From NCBI RefSeq assembly GCF_001442755.1, contig NZ_CP006367.1, positions 1,674,001 through 1,738,000 of the forward strand: DNA of 64,000 nt, given 5' to 3'. The notes below the pieces were generated by a model. The model was not told the DNA's origin and ran no database searches. It saw only the letters and a list, made by a program, of their open reading frames with translations. This document shows, in pieces, positions 6,549 through 18,128 of this stretch. Both the position numbers and the translations under genes were made by a program. Position 1 is the first letter of the stretch; each line of letters starts with the position of its first letter. The DNA is from Aureimonas sp. AU20 (lineage in GTDB: Bacteria; Pseudomonadota; Alphaproteobacteria; Rhizobiales; Rhizobiaceae).

Positions 6549-8843
6549 ATGACGACAGAGTTCATCGGCAAGAAGTCGGCGGCCGCTGGAGGCTGGGGCG
6601 CGCTCAAGAGCTGCGGCAAGCGGCTGCTCGCAAGCGGCTCGCCCATCGCCGGCGCACGCGCCATGCTGAAGGCCAACCAGCCCGACGGGTTCGACTGTCC
6701 GGGCTGCGCCTGGGGCGACCCCGAGCACGGCTCCTCCTTCGAGTTCTGCGAGAACGGCGTGAAGGCCGTGGCCTGGGAGGCGACGGACAAGCGTGCGACG
6801 CCCGAGTTCTTCGCTCGGCACACGGTAAGCGAACTGTCCAAACTATCGGACTACGAACTTGAGCTGAACGGGCGCCTAACGCACCCGATGCGCTACGACC
6901 GCGCGAGCGACCGCTATCTCCCGGTCGCGTGGGCCGACGCCTTCGCCGAGATCGGGGTGATCCTCCAAGGTCTCGACAGCCCGAACCGGGCCGAGTTCTA
7001 CACTTCGGGGCGCACCTCCAACGAGGCGGCCTATCTCTACCAGCTCTTTGTGCGCCTTTACGGCACCAACAATTTCCCCGACTGCTCCAACATGTGCCAC
7101 GAGGCGAGCGGCGTCGCGCTGCGCCAGGCGATCGGCGTCGGCAAGGGCACGGTGCTGCTCGAGGATTTCGAGAAGGCCGACGCGATCTTCGTGATCGGGC
7201 AGAACCCTGGCACCAACCATCCCCGTATGCTCGGGGATCTTCGACGCGCGGCCATGCGGGGGGCGGGCATCGTGGTCTTCAATCCTGTGCGCGAGAAGGG
7301 ACTGGAGCGCTTCGCCGATCCTCAGGACAAGATCGAGATGCTGCGCGGCGGCAGCCAAGCTATCTCCAGCCATTACTATCAACCCCGGCTCGGCGGCGAC
7401 ATGGCGGCCGTGCGCGGCATGGCGAAAGCTGTCTTCGCCGCAGAGGACGCGGCTCTTCTCGATGGCCGCCCGCCGGTGCTCGACCACGCCTTCCTTGCCG
7501 AACACTGCGAGGGCCTAGCCGCGTACCGCGCTATGGTGGAGGCGACAAGCTGGGAGGCGATCGAGGACCAGTCGGGCCTCGGCCGACGCCAGATCGAGGA
7601 AGCGGCGGCGATCTATATGTCCGCCGAGCGCGTGATCTGCACCTGGGCAATGGGGGTGACACAGCACCTTCATTCGGTGGACACGATCCGCGAAATCGCA
7701 AGCTTCATGCTCCTGCGCGGGCAGTTGGGAAAGCCAGGCGCCGGCCTTTGCCCGGTGCGTGGCCACTCCAACGTGCAAGGGGACCGAACGGTCGGCATCA
7801 ACGAGAGGCCAGGCTCTGCCTTCCTCGACGCGCTGGAGGCGCGCTTCGGCTTCGCGCCCCCGCGCGAGCCCGGCCACAACGTGCTCGCCGCCATTGGCGC
7901 GATGCTGGACGGGACCGCCCAGGCTTTTGTCGGGCTTGGTGGCAATTTCGCAAGGGCAACGCCCGACAGCGCCCTGATCGCCGACGCGCTCCGCCGCCAG
8001 AAGCTCACCGTCCACATCGCCACCAAGCCCAACCACTCGCACCTGATGCCGGGGGAGGTGAGCTTCATCCTGCCCTGCCTCGGGCGCACGGAGATCGACA
8101 GCCGCCCGGGCGGCGGCACCCAGCTCGTCAGCGTCGAAGACTCCATGAGCATGGTCCACGGGTCGGCAGGCATCAACCCGCCAGTCTCGCCCCATCTCCT
8201 GTCGGAGGTCGCGATCGTGGCGGGCATGGCCGAGGCGACGGTCGGCAGCGCCACCGTGGACTGGGCGGCGCTTGCGGCGGACTACGATCGCATTCGCGAC
8301 CTCATCGAGGACACGATTCCCGGCTTCGAGCGCTACAATGAGCGATTGCGCGTTCCGCGCGGCTTCCACCTGCGCAATGCGGCGGCGAACCGCGAATGGA
8401 AGACGCCGAAAGGCCGGGCAATCCTCTCCGATGCCCCCCTGCCGTCCGAGACGGTGCATCAGCGGGCGCGCCGGGATGCGAGCCGCTTCGCCCTGCAGAC
8501 CTTTCGCTCGCACGATCAGTACAACACGACGATCTACGGCCTCGACGACCGCTATCGCGGTGTCTATGGCGAGCGCAACATGATCTTCATCCACCCGGAC
8601 GACCTGACCGCGTTGGGCGCCAAGGCCGGCGATCTCGCGGATGTGGTGGGAGCGTTCGACGATGGGATGGAGCGCGTCGCCCCGTCGTTTCGCTTCGTGC
8701 CCTATGACATCCCGCGCGGCAGCGTCGCAGGCTATTACCCCGAGCTGAATGTTCTCGTTCCCCTTGCTTCAGCCGGACGGGAAAGCGATACCCCGACTTC
8801 GAAATCGATCCTGGTCTCGTTCCGCCGCCGCGAGGGCGCGTGA
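6549..8843 (+). CDS. FdhF/YdeP-family molybdopterin-dependent oxidoreductase
   Basis: A 764-residue protein matching the usual length of the YdeP (formate dehydrogenase-alpha-like) family. The N-terminus has the family's cysteine motif (GFDCPGCAWGDPEHG), followed by molybdopterin-binding segments: TSGRTSNEAAYLYQLF, NMCHEASGVALRQAIGVGKG, VIGQNPGTNHPRML and, later, LGKPGAGLCPVRGHSNVQGD. The C-terminal third has the dinucleotide-binding domain near QYNTTIYGLDDRYRG. No in-frame selenocysteine is present. Family members bind bis-MGD; the physiological substrate is not established for most, though E. coli YdeP is linked to acid resistance. It overlaps the next gene by four bases. No fdhD or other maturation gene lies in the window. 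Confidence 0.9.
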   Translation: MTTEFIGKKSAAAGGWGALKSCGKRLLASGSPIAGARAMLKANQPDGFDCPGCAWGDPEHGSSFEFCENGVKAVAWEATDKRATPEFFARHTVSELSKLSDYELELNGRLTHPMRYDRASDRYLPVAWADAFAEIGVILQGLDSPNRAEFYTSGRTSNEAAYLYQLFVRLYGTNNFPDCSNMCHEASGVALRQAIGVGKGTVLLEDFEKADAIFVIGQNPGTNHPRMLGDLRRAAMRGAGIVVFNPVREKGLERFADPQDKIEMLRGGSQAISSHYYQPRLGGDMAAVRGMAKAVFAAEDAALLDGRPPVLDHAFLAEHCEGLAAYRAMVEATSWEAIEDQSGLGRRQIEEAAAIYMSAERVICTWAMGVTQHLHSVDTIREIASFMLLRGQLGKPGAGLCPVRGHSNVQGDRTVGINERPGSAFLDALEARFGFAPPREPGHNVLAAIGAMLDGTAQAFVGLGGNFARATPDSALIADALRRQKLTVHIATKPNHSHLMPGEVSFILPCLGRTEIDSRPGGGTQLVSVEDSMSMVHGSAGINPPVSPHLLSEVAIVAGMAEATVGSATVDWAALAADYDRIRDLIEDTIPGFERYNERLRVPRGFHLRNAAANREWKTPKGRAILSDAPLPSETVHQRARRDASRFALQTFRSHDQYNTTIYGLDDRYRGVYGERNMIFIHPDDLTALGAKAGDLADVVGAFDDGMERVAPSFRFVPYDIPRGSVAGYYPELNVLVPLASAGRESDTPTSKSILVSFRRREGA

Positions 8844-9121
8844 CTCACGAGGCAGCCCCGGACGCTGAGCGTCTTGAGGCGCTCATAGCAGTACTCATGG
8901 GTCTCGACCCGGCTCTATCGCCGATTGGAGCCGCCATCGTCGCGGCTTGCGCCGAGGGTTTGGCCAGCGACAGTCGCAGCGTCTCCAATGGTCTTGGTAT
9001 TGCCCATGCCCTGGTGCTGCGCGAGATCCATGCGCTTAGAGCGCAAGGGATACTGGACATCACCCGTCGCGACGCAAGAACGATGCGGACATTCTACGCA
9101 TTCGCCACCCCATCCTGCTAG
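8840..9121 (+). CDS. small winged-helix-like protein coupled to the YdeP-type oxidoreductase
   Basis: A 93-residue protein starting at a GTG whose GTGA overlaps the oxidoreductase stop codon. Translational coupling implies the two products are made together. The C-terminal half (HALVLREIHALRAQGILDIT, then RRDARTMRTFYAF) looks like the recognition helix and wing of a winged-helix fold; the N-terminal half is helical. It could be a regulator or a small accessory or partner protein of the oxidoreductase. No metal-binding cysteines are visible. Confidence 0.6.
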   Translation: MTHEAAPDAERLEALIAVLMGLDPALSPIGAAIVAACAEGLASDSRSVSNGLGIAHALVLREIHALRAQGILDITRRDARTMRTFYAFATPSC

Positions 9122-9136
9122 GCAATCAAGCGTCGG

Positions 9137-9748
9137 ATGATCAAGGCCACCCCCTGCAAGACGGGCGGGCGGCTCTGCAGGTGCGGCGCGCGACGCGCAA
9201 TCACATGGTCGCGCGAGCAGGAGCGGGCGTTTCTTAGCTCACTCGACGGGTGGCATTCGCCTCGCATTCTTGCTGGCGCTCCACACCGGGCAGCGGCAAG
9301 GCAATCTCCTGAGCATGCCCTGGCGTGCCTATGACGGGGAATCAATCCGCCTCAAGCAGGGCAAAACGGGCGCGCGAGTGCGAGTGCCTGTAACGGCTGA
9401 GCTCAAAGCCGCGCTTGACGCTGTGCTGCAGCCGCCGGGCGTGATCCTCACGAACCGCGATGGCGAGGCGTGGACCGCAGATGGCTTCCGGTCGTCATGG
9501 CGCAAAGCCTGCGCGAGGGCAGGTGTGGAAGGCGTCACCTTTCGCGACCTGCACGGAACGGCTGCAACACGCCTGCAATCGCGGGATGCTCGGAAGCGGA
9601 GATTGCGACCATCACGGGCCACTCGCTTTCGGAAGTCCGCTCGACTTTCGATCAGAACTATCTCAGTGGGGATTATTCGCTGGCACTATCAAGCATCACC
9701 AAGCTTGAAGCGACCCAAAAAAAACCCGATCAATCACCCGACCAATAG
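9137..9748 (+). pseudogene. tyrosine recombinase (phage-type integrase) remnant with two frameshifts
   Basis: Catalytic-domain homology is spread over two frames. The segment to about 9262 carries WSREQERAFLSSL; a shift near 9262-9270 leads to LALHTGQRQGNLLSMPW (first catalytic Arg) and LKQGKTGARVRVPV (catalytic Lys); a one-base deletion near 9575 shifts to AGCSEAEIATITGHSLSEV (late His) and DQNYLSGDYSLA (nucleophilic Tyr). The N-terminal arm- and core-binding domains are missing. In the motif usually read as HDLRG this copy has RDLHG, so the His and Arg are exchanged. It ends about 40 bases from the 3' end of a tRNA-Gln gene, a classic integrase position. Confidence 0.85.
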
Positions 9749-9790
9749 GGCGGGTCCAATAACAAAGCAGAGAAAGATTAGAAAAAACAG

Positions 9791-9864
9791 TGGCTGGGGA
9801 ACCTGGATTCGAACCAAGACTAGCGGAGTCAGAGTCCGCTGTTCTACCCTTAAACTATTCCCCA
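9791..9864 (-). tRNA. tRNA-Gln(CTG)
   Basis: On the minus strand the sequence folds as a complete cloverleaf. The acceptor stem is TGGGGAA paired with TTCCCCA, followed by discriminator G and an encoded CCA. The anticodon stem GCGGA/TCCGC closes the seven-base loop CTCTGAC, whose anticodon CTG reads the glutamine codon CAG. The T arm carries GGTTCGAATCC. The 3' end faces the integrase remnant, so this tRNA is the likely attachment site of the lost element. Confidence 0.93.
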
Positions 9865-10186
9865 GCAGGAGAACGCTTCTTTTCGAAGCGTCTTCGCTCG
9901 TTTCGGTCAGCTTGGCTGTCCGCTGCGGCGATGAAGGGGCATTTAGTCGAGTCGAGCGGGGGTGTCAACCGTCTTCGTTTGGATTCGCATTCGTCGCCGG
10001 ATCGTCATGTGGCCAGCGTAGCGGGCGAGCGGCGAGGCTCCGGCCGTGGTGGATATCGCGGGGCGCACGGGCAAGGGGCGAAGAGGGTGCCTTGTGTAAA
10101 AATGGCGGATGACTACACTTCGATTCAACGAAAGCGGCCCTAAGCGGGTCGAGGGAGCGCGCCTTGCGCCGCTCCGGAGATTTGAA
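9865..10186. other. intergenic region upstream of tRNA-Gln and the Ppx-family gene
   Basis: This divergent spacer holds the tRNA-Gln promoter (9940-9968) and, at its right end, the ribosome-binding site of the phosphatase gene. A short inverted repeat surrounds CGCTTCTTTTCGAAGCG near 9874. I see no gene. Confidence 0.5.
9940..9968 (-). promoter_or_regulatory. sigma-70-type promoter for tRNA-Gln
   Basis: On the minus strand TTGACA (9963-9968) and TAAATG (9940-9945) are separated by 17 bases. Transcription would start about 70 bases before the mature tRNA. The boxes match the housekeeping consensus well. Confidence 0.55.
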
Positions 10187-11734
10187 GTGATCCATGACAC
10201 GAGACAAGGGCGAGCGGCGGCGAGGGTAAAGGACGCAAACGGCTTCGGGGCAGACGGGTTTTCCGGCGCGTCCGCCGGGGGCGAGCGACGGGGCGGCGAG
10301 GCAGGCGAAAGCCGGCCGCCGCGCCCGCCCGCCGGCTCGTCCGACGCCAAGGCCGGCGAGGCCGTCGGCAAGCCGTCCAAGCGCCAGAAGCGCCGCCGCC
10401 GCAAGAACAACGCTCCGGCGGCTCCGCCCGCCGGGGGCGGAGCCATGCGCGAACTGCCCCCCGCCCTCGGCGCCAAGGTGGCCGAGGCGGAGCGCGCGCT
10501 GCGCGAGCGAAAGAACGGCAACGCGCCTCGCCCGGCCCCGGTCAAGAATCGCCGGCGGCGCAAGGGGCGCAGCGGCTTTCCGCCGGCTCCCGCCAACGGC
10601 GGCAATGCCCCCGCTCCACGGCCCGCCGTGGCGCCGAGTGCGCAGGCCCCGGCGATCGCCCGAGCCGCCGCGCCGAACGGCGCCCATGGTTCCAACGGCG
10701 CCCACCGCGTTCCTGCCTATGCCGCGCTCGATCTCGGCACCAACAATTGCCGGCTCCTGATCGCTGTGCCGACGCGGCCTGGCCAGTTCCGGGTGATCGA
10801 CGCGTTTTCGCGAATCGTTCGCCTCGGCGAAGGGCTGGGGCGCACGGGGAGCTTGGCCGGAACGGCGATGGACCGGGCCGTGGCGGCGCTGGAAATCTGC
10901 AGCCAGAAGCTCTCGGCGCGCGAGATTCGCGGGGCGCGGCTGATCGCGACGGAAGCGTGCCGTTCGGCCGCCAACGGGCGTGAGTTCATCAACCGCGTGT
11001 TTCGCGAGACGGGACTCCGGCTGGAGATCGTCAGCCGCGAGACGGAGGCGCGGCTGGCCGTGTCCGGTTGCGGCTCCCTGATCGACCGCACGGCGCGCGG
11101 CGCGGTGCTGTTCGACATCGGCGGCGGCTCCTCGGAGATCGCGCTGCTCGATCTCCGGCGCGGCACCAGCCGGCGACTGGCCAACAACATCGTCGCCTGG
11201 ACCTCGCTCCCGGTCGGCGTGGTATCGCTGGCCGAGCGTCATGGCGGGCGCAACGTGACGCCCGAACTCTTCGAGCGCATGGTGAGCGAGGTCGAGGCGA
11301 TGATCCTCGCCTTTCCCGGGCGCAACCGGCTGGCCGACATCGTCGGTCGGGACGGGTTCCATCTTCTGGGCACCTCGGGCACGGTTACGACGCTGGCTGG
11401 CATCCAGCTGGAGCTGGAGCGCTACGACCGGCGGCAGGTGGACGGGCTCTGGCTCAGCGACGGGGATGTCGACCGGCTGGTCGCCCAGCTTCTCGGCTGG
11501 AGCTTCGAGGAGCGGGTCGCCAATCCCTGCATCGGCTCGGACCGCGCCGATCTCGTTCTGGCGGGCTGCGCCATCCTTCAGGCCATCCGCCGCATCTGGC
11601 CGGCCAAGGTGCTGCGCGTGGCCGACCGGGGCCTGCGCGAAGGATTGCTGACGGAAATGATGGTGGCGGACGGCGTGTGGCGCCGCCCGGCACCGAGCCA
11701 CACAGGAACAGGACAGGCAGGGTCGGGCGCGTGA
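10187..11734 (+). CDS. Ppx/GppA-family phosphatase with a long basic N-terminal tail
   Basis: About 515 residues from the GTG at 10187, chosen because GGAGA lies six bases upstream; an ATG at 10109 in the same frame is possible. The first 170 or so residues are low-complexity, rich in Pro/Ala/Gly with basic clusters ([20 protein letters not shown]). The catalytic domain begins at [16 protein letters not shown] (ASKHA phosphate-1 loop) and continues with [15 protein letters not shown] and [14 protein letters not shown]. The family hydrolyses polyphosphate or (p)ppGpp; which one cannot be told here. It overlaps rlmE by four bases, linking it to ribosome maturation. Confidence 0.88.
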   Translation: MIHDTRQGRAAARVKDANGFGADGFSGASAGGERRGGEAGESRPPRPPAGSSDAKAGEAVGKPSKRQKRRRRKNNAPAAPPAGGGAMRELPPALGAKVAEAERALRERKNGNAPRPAPVKNRRRRKGRSGFPPAPANGGNAPAPRPAVAPSAQAPAIARAAAPNGAHGSNGAHRVPAYAALDLGTNNCRLLIAVPTRPGQFRVIDAFSRIVRLGEGLGRTGSLAGTAMDRAVAALEICSQKLSAREIRGARLIATEACRSAANGREFINRVFRETGLRLEIVSRETEARLAVSGCGSLIDRTARGAVLFDIGGGSSEIALLDLRRGTSRRLANNIVAWTSLPVGVVSLAERHGGRNVTPELFERMVSEVEAMILAFPGRNRLADIVGRDGFHLLGTSGTVTTLAGIQLELERYDRRQVDGLWLSDGDVDRLVAQLLGWSFEERVANPCIGSDRADLVLAGCAILQAIRRIWPAKVLRVADRGLREGLLTEMMVADGVWRRPAPSHTGTGQAGSGA

Positions 11735-12474
11735 CGAGTTCGGGACGAGGCGACGATCGCGGGCTGACGGTCCGCGTCAAGAAGAAGCGCGGGCTGAAAG
11801 TGTCTTCCCGCCGCTGGCTGGAGCGCCAGCTCAATGATCCCTATGTGCGCCGCGCCAAGGCGGACGGGTATCGCTCGCGCGCGGCCTACAAGCTGATCGA
11901 GATGGACGACCGCTACAAGCTTCTGAAGAAGGGCATGCGCATCGTCGATCTCGGCGCGGCGCCGGGCGGCTGGTGTCAGGTGGCGGTGGAGCGCACGGCC
12001 GGCAAGCCGGAAGAAGCGAAGGTGGTCGGCATCGACTATCTGCCGGTGGACCCGATCCCCGGCGCGACGATCCTGGAGCTCGACTTTCTCGACGACAGCG
12101 CGCCGCAGCGGCTGATCGAGGCGCTGGGCGGCGATCCCGATATCGTTCTGTCCGACATGGCGGCGCCGACCACGGGCCATCGTCGGACCGACCATCTGCG
12201 CACGCTGCATCTGTGCGAGGTCGCGGCCGACTTCGCCATTCGCACCCTGCGGCCCGGTGGGCACTTCCTCACGAAGACCTTCCAGGGGGGCACCGAGGGC
12301 GAGCTTCTGGCGCTCCTGAAGAAGAATTTCCGCTCGGTCCACCATGTGAAGCCGCCGGCCTCGCGCGACGGATCGGTGGAGCTCTACGTGCTGGCCAAGG
12401 ATTTTCGCGGCCGTCGCAAGCCGGAGGACGCGGAAGCCGACGAGAGCGACGACGAGCCGGGCGAGGAGGGCTGA
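11731..12474 (+). CDS. rlmE: 23S rRNA (uridine-2'-O)-methyltransferase RlmE (FtsJ/RrmJ)
   Basis: A 247-residue protein from a GTG overlapping the phosphatase stop codon. After a basic N-terminus comes the FtsJ core: [14 protein letters not shown] (catalytic Lys), [15 protein letters not shown] (S-adenosylmethionine loop), [14 protein letters not shown] (catalytic Asp), [10 protein letters not shown] (second Lys) and [12 protein letters not shown] (Glu). This is the full K-D-K-E tetrad. RlmE methylates the 2'-OH of U2552 of 23S rRNA late in 50S assembly. The acidic C-terminal tail ([15 protein letters not shown]) is common in alphaproteobacterial copies. A strong terminator follows. Confidence 0.95.
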   Translation: MTSSGRGDDRGLTVRVKKKRGLKVSSRRWLERQLNDPYVRRAKADGYRSRAAYKLIEMDDRYKLLKKGMRIVDLGAAPGGWCQVAVERTAGKPEEAKVVGIDYLPVDPIPGATILELDFLDDSAPQRLIEALGGDPDIVLSDMAAPTTGHRRTDHLRTLHLCEVAADFAIRTLRPGGHFLTKTFQGGTEGELLALLKKNFRSVHHVKPPASRDGSVELYVLAKDFRGRRKPEDAEADESDDEPGEEG

Positions 12475-12500
12475 GTCCTTCTCCCCCGCTAGCATGACGA

Positions 12501-12531
12501 GGGCGGCCCCTTGGGAGGGCCGCCCTTTTTT
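12501..12531 (+). terminator. intrinsic terminator after rlmE
   Basis: GGGCGGCCC and GGGCCGCCC form a nine-pair stem with a short loop, followed directly by six T. It lies between rlmE and the convergent exporter gene and ends the phosphatase-rlmE transcript. Confidence 0.85.
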
Positions 12532-12539
12532 CGTCTGGG

Positions 12540-13928
12540 CTATTCGGCGGGAACGCGCCGGCCCGCGACCTCCGCGCCCGCTTCTGCGGGAAGGCGCAAG
12601 AAGACGAGCGCCGAGAGAACGGTGACCACGCCCACCACGAAGAAGGCAACCGAGAAGTCGGCGAGCGAGGCCGTGGTGCGCCCGCCCAGCACCATGCCCG
12701 CTTCCAGAACGGCGCCCGCTGTCGCAACGCCACCGGCGATGGCGACCTGCTGAAACGCCGCGAGCAACGCCGTCGCGTCGCCCGTCTTGGCCTGCGGGAC
12801 GTCGGCGAAGGCCAGCGTGTTGACGCCGGTGAAGAGCAGCGAGCGGAAGAAGCCGCCGATGAGTAGAAGCAGGACCAGAACCAGGATCGGGGTTTCCGGC
12901 CTGTAGAAGCCGATCGAGCCCATCAGGACGCCGCCGACCAGGGCCGCGCCGACCAGCGTCGTGCGGAAGCCGAACTGCTTCAGGATCGGCTTCACCAGCG
13001 TCTTCATCATCATCGCGCCGCCGATCGACACGGCGCTGATAAGACCGGACTGGAAGGGCGAATAGCCGAAGCCGAGCTGCAGCATCAGCGGAAAGAGGAA
13101 GGGCACCGCGCCCGCGCCGATGCGAAACAGGCCGCCGCCGACGACGGCCGCCCGCAGCGTCGGAATGCGGAACAGGCGAAGCTCCACCACGGGCCGCTCG
13201 TGCCGGCGGGCATGGCGAATGTAGAGAAGCGCGAAGACGAGGCCGAGCAGCGTCGTGGCGACGCCCACCCACGGCGGCAGGGCCGGCAGCGAAACCACCG
13301 ACAGGCCGAACACGATTCCGGCGCAGGCAAGGCCCGACATGGCGAAGCCCGGCCAGTCGAACTCGACATCGCGGATCGGCGCGATGAAGGGGAGGAAGCG
13401 CTGGGCGAGCATCATGCCAAGGACGCCGATCGGCAGGTTGATGAAGAAGATCCAACGCCAGTCGGCATAGGTCGAGATCGCGCCGCCGAGCGGCGGTCCG
13501 ATCAGCGGGCCGACAAGGGCGGGGATGGTGAACCACGCCATGGCCCCCACCAGATCGGAGCGCGGCACGGCGCGCACCAGAAGGAGGCGGCCGACCGGGG
13601 TCATCATGGCCCCGCCGATGCCTTGCAGGAAGCGCGCCGCGACGAAGCCCTCCAGCGAATTGGCGAAGCCGCAGGCGAGCGAACCCGCCATGAACACGCC
13701 GATGGCGCATTGAAACACGGCGCGGGCGCCGAACCGATCGGCCATGCGCCCCGAAATCGGAATAAACACGGCCAGAGAGACATAATAGCTGGTCAGCGCC
13801 AGCTTGAGCGCGATCGGGCTGGTGCCGATGTCGCGGGCGATGGTGGCGAGGGATGTCGCGATGACCGTCGAGTCGATGTTCTCCATGAACAGGGCGACGG
13901 CAAGGACGACCGGGACGATGCGTTTCAC
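12540..13928 (-). CDS. MFS multidrug exporter, DHA2-type
   Basis: A 462-residue polytopic protein with the features of the DHA2 (EmrB/QacA) drug:proton antiporters: helix 1 with an acidic pair (ALFMENIDSTVIATSL), the MFS loop motif SGRMADRFGARAVF after helix 2, RFLQGIGGAMMTPVGRLLLV, and the helix-5 antiporter motif PALVGPLIGPPLGGAI. About 13-14 helices are expected. It ends 9 bases beyond the rlmE terminator and is convergent with it. No regulator gene is adjacent, so its substrate and control are unknown. Confidence 0.9.
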   Translation of the reverse strand: MKRIVPVVLAVALFMENIDSTVIATSLATIARDIGTSPIALKLALTSYYVSLAVFIPISGRMADRFGARAVFQCAIGVFMAGSLACGFANSLEGFVAARFLQGIGGAMMTPVGRLLLVRAVPRSDLVGAMAWFTIPALVGPLIGPPLGGAISTYADWRWIFFINLPIGVLGMMLAQRFLPFIAPIRDVEFDWPGFAMSGLACAGIVFGLSVVSLPALPPWVGVATTLLGLVFALLYIRHARRHERPVVELRLFRIPTLRAAVVGGGLFRIGAGAVPFLFPLMLQLGFGYSPFQSGLISAVSIGGAMMMKTLVKPILKQFGFRTTLVGAALVGGVLMGSIGFYRPETPILVLVLLLLIGGFFRSLLFTGVNTLAFADVPQAKTGDATALLAAFQQVAIAGGVATAGAVLEAGMVLGGRTTASLADFSVAFFVVGVVTVLSALVFLRLPAEAGAEVAGRRVPAE

Positions 13929-14520
13929 GAGCGAAAGATCCGGCAGGATAGAACGGAACCCGGGCGGAGGCTGGAGCTCGGAGGCCGCCTCAAGGGCGGC
14001 GCGATGTCCAGACCCGTCCAGAGGCGGGACCGGCGCTGGTGCGAACCGCCTTCCAGCTTCCTTCGTGGCCCGCTGCCCGGAGGGGAGAGGAGGGCTCCTC
14101 CTTCGGACGGACCGCGAACGAAGCCGACGCGAATCGCCGCCTGCGACGGGATGGGGTCGACGACACCCGGCAAACCTCAGCGGAACGTCCGGTCTCGTTT
14201 TCTCGCCATGAACGCCGTCGCGAGGCCTTTGCCATGCGCCCTCGCATCGCTCGCTTCTCGCGTCCTGTCCTTGGGCGAAAACCCTTGACCAGCCTCCGCG
14301 CGAGGCGCGTCAGGCACTTCATGTCAGCTTCAACAACGGCGGGAAAATGGAAGCGTTGCGCCTCCAGACCCCCTTACGCGAATTTTACGAAACGCGGAGC
14401 GTCTTGCCGCGCGGCTCTCCCTTCGCATCTAAGGCCCGAAGCGGCCGGCGCATGGCTCGTTCCCAAGCGCCAGCACCAGGCGCTAGGGATAGCAGTCTGG
14501 GGCGTCAGGGGAGAACGCCA
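13929..14520. other. 592-base intergenic region between divergent genes
   Basis: This G+C-rich spacer separates the exporter gene (minus) from the MBL hydrolase gene (plus). Frames here are open but Arg/Ser-rich and have no ribosome-binding sites, so I take them as non-coding. Promoters for both neighbours should lie here, but none is clear to me. Confidence 0.5.
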
Positions 14521-17135
<2,615 letters not shown>

Positions 17136-17154
17136 GCCCCGAGCATCGGTATCG

Positions 17155-18105
17155 TCAGTCGGAGGCCGGCGTCGCGGAGGCGTCGCCGGCCTTTTCATGT
17201 CCGGCCGCAGTCTCCGAGAGACCCAGGCACGCCCGGATCATTTCCGCCAGCCGCTCGAAGTCCGACCGCCGGCCCGAGGAAGAACGGAAGGCGAGGGCGA
17301 GGCGGCGGGAGGGGACGGGGGCCTCGAAGGGCAGAAAGCGGATACCGCCGCCGCGCGCTTCGGTCTCCACCGCGCTTTGCGGCACCAGCGTCACGCCGAG
17401 GCCGCCCGCCACCATGCGCATCAGCGTGGTGAGGCTGGTCGCGCCGAGCGTTGCCAGATCGCGCTGCTCCACGATGCGACAGACGTCCAGCGCCTGATCG
17501 CGCAGGCAATGGCCCTCTTCGAGCAGGATCAGTCGCTCGCTCTCCAACTGGCTCGGTGCGACGGGCGAGGGGATGCGCCCGGCTTCCGCGTCCGGCACCG
17601 CCAGAAAGAACGGGTCCTCGCAGAGCGGGATGGTCGAGACGCCCTTGCGCTCCACCGGCAGCGCCTGGACCACGCAGTCGAGATCGCCCCGCGCCAGCTC
17701 GTCCGCCAGGATCGCGGTGACGTTCTCGCGCACGCCGACCGACAGGCGGGGATAAGAGCGGGCGAGTTCCGCCAGAAGGCCGGGCAGGAGATAGGGGGCG
17801 AGCGAGGCGATGATGCCGATGCGCAATTGCCCGACCAGAAGTTCGCCCTGGCCCTCGCTCAAGGCTTCGAGATCGCGCACCTCGGCGAGAATGCGTCGCA
17901 CGCGCCGCTTCACCCGCTCGCCCTCCGGCGTCAGCGAAATGCCGCTGGAGCGGCGCTCGAACAGGGCCGTGCCGAAATGCTCTTCGAGCTGCGCGATCTG
18001 CGCCGAGAGCGCCGGCTGCGAGATGTTGAGCCGCCGCGCCGCCTGCCCGAAATGCAGGGTTTCGCTGAGCGATTCGAAATAGCGGAGCTGGCGCAGGGTG
18101 AGCAT
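17155..18105 (-). CDS. oxyR: hydrogen-peroxide-sensing LysR regulator OxyR
   Basis: A 316-residue LysR protein. The N-terminal helix-turn-helix is LHFGQAARRLNISQPALSAQ. The effector domain contains LLEEGHCLRDQALDVC, which matches the OxyR redox pair (the Cys199 and Cys208 region of the E. coli protein) including the GHCLRDQ context, so peroxide sensing by disulfide formation is well supported. It is divergent from a catalase gene, its expected target. A perfect 23-base palindrome begins immediately upstream of its ATG, consistent with autoregulation. Confidence 0.93.
   Translation of the reverse strand: MLTLRQLRYFESLSETLHFGQAARRLNISQPALSAQIAQLEEHFGTALFERRSSGISLTPEGERVKRRVRRILAEVRDLEALSEGQGELLVGQLRIGIIASLAPYLLPGLLAELARSYPRLSVGVRENVTAILADELARGDLDCVVQALPVERKGVSTIPLCEDPFFLAVPDAEAGRIPSPVAPSQLESERLILLEEGHCLRDQALDVCRIVEQRDLATLGATSLTTLMRMVAGGLGVTLVPQSAVETEARGGGIRFLPFEAPVPSRRLALAFRSSSGRRSDFERLAEMIRACLGLSETAAGHEKAGDASATPASD
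17164..17195 (+). terminator. guaB terminator embedded in the 3' end of oxyR
   Basis: GGCCGGCG (17164-17171) and CGCCGGCC (17184-17191) form a strong stem followed by TTTT. It lies 28 bases after guaB but within the last codons of oxyR on the other strand, so one sequence serves as terminator and as coding DNA. Confidence 0.6.
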
Positions 18106-18128
18106 GCCGATCAGATAAACTGATCGGC
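18106..18128. promoter_or_regulatory. OxyR operator-like palindrome between oxyR and katA
   Basis: GCCGATCAG-ATAAA-CTGATCGGC is a perfect inverted repeat with nine-base arms. It contains the LysR-type T-N11-A pattern (ATC-N9-GAT). It abuts the oxyR start codon and lies about 75 bases before the catalase ATG, so a bound dimer would block oxyR translation-start DNA and could activate katA. Two GATTGGAAAT direct repeats (18132-18141 and 18144-18153) follow. Confidence 0.7.

Noticed and set aside
13990..14322. Minus-strand 110-codon frame in the gap between the exporter and MBL hydrolase genes
   Set aside because: Arg/Ser-rich composition, no ribosome-binding site, no motif; likely chance in G+C-rich DNA.
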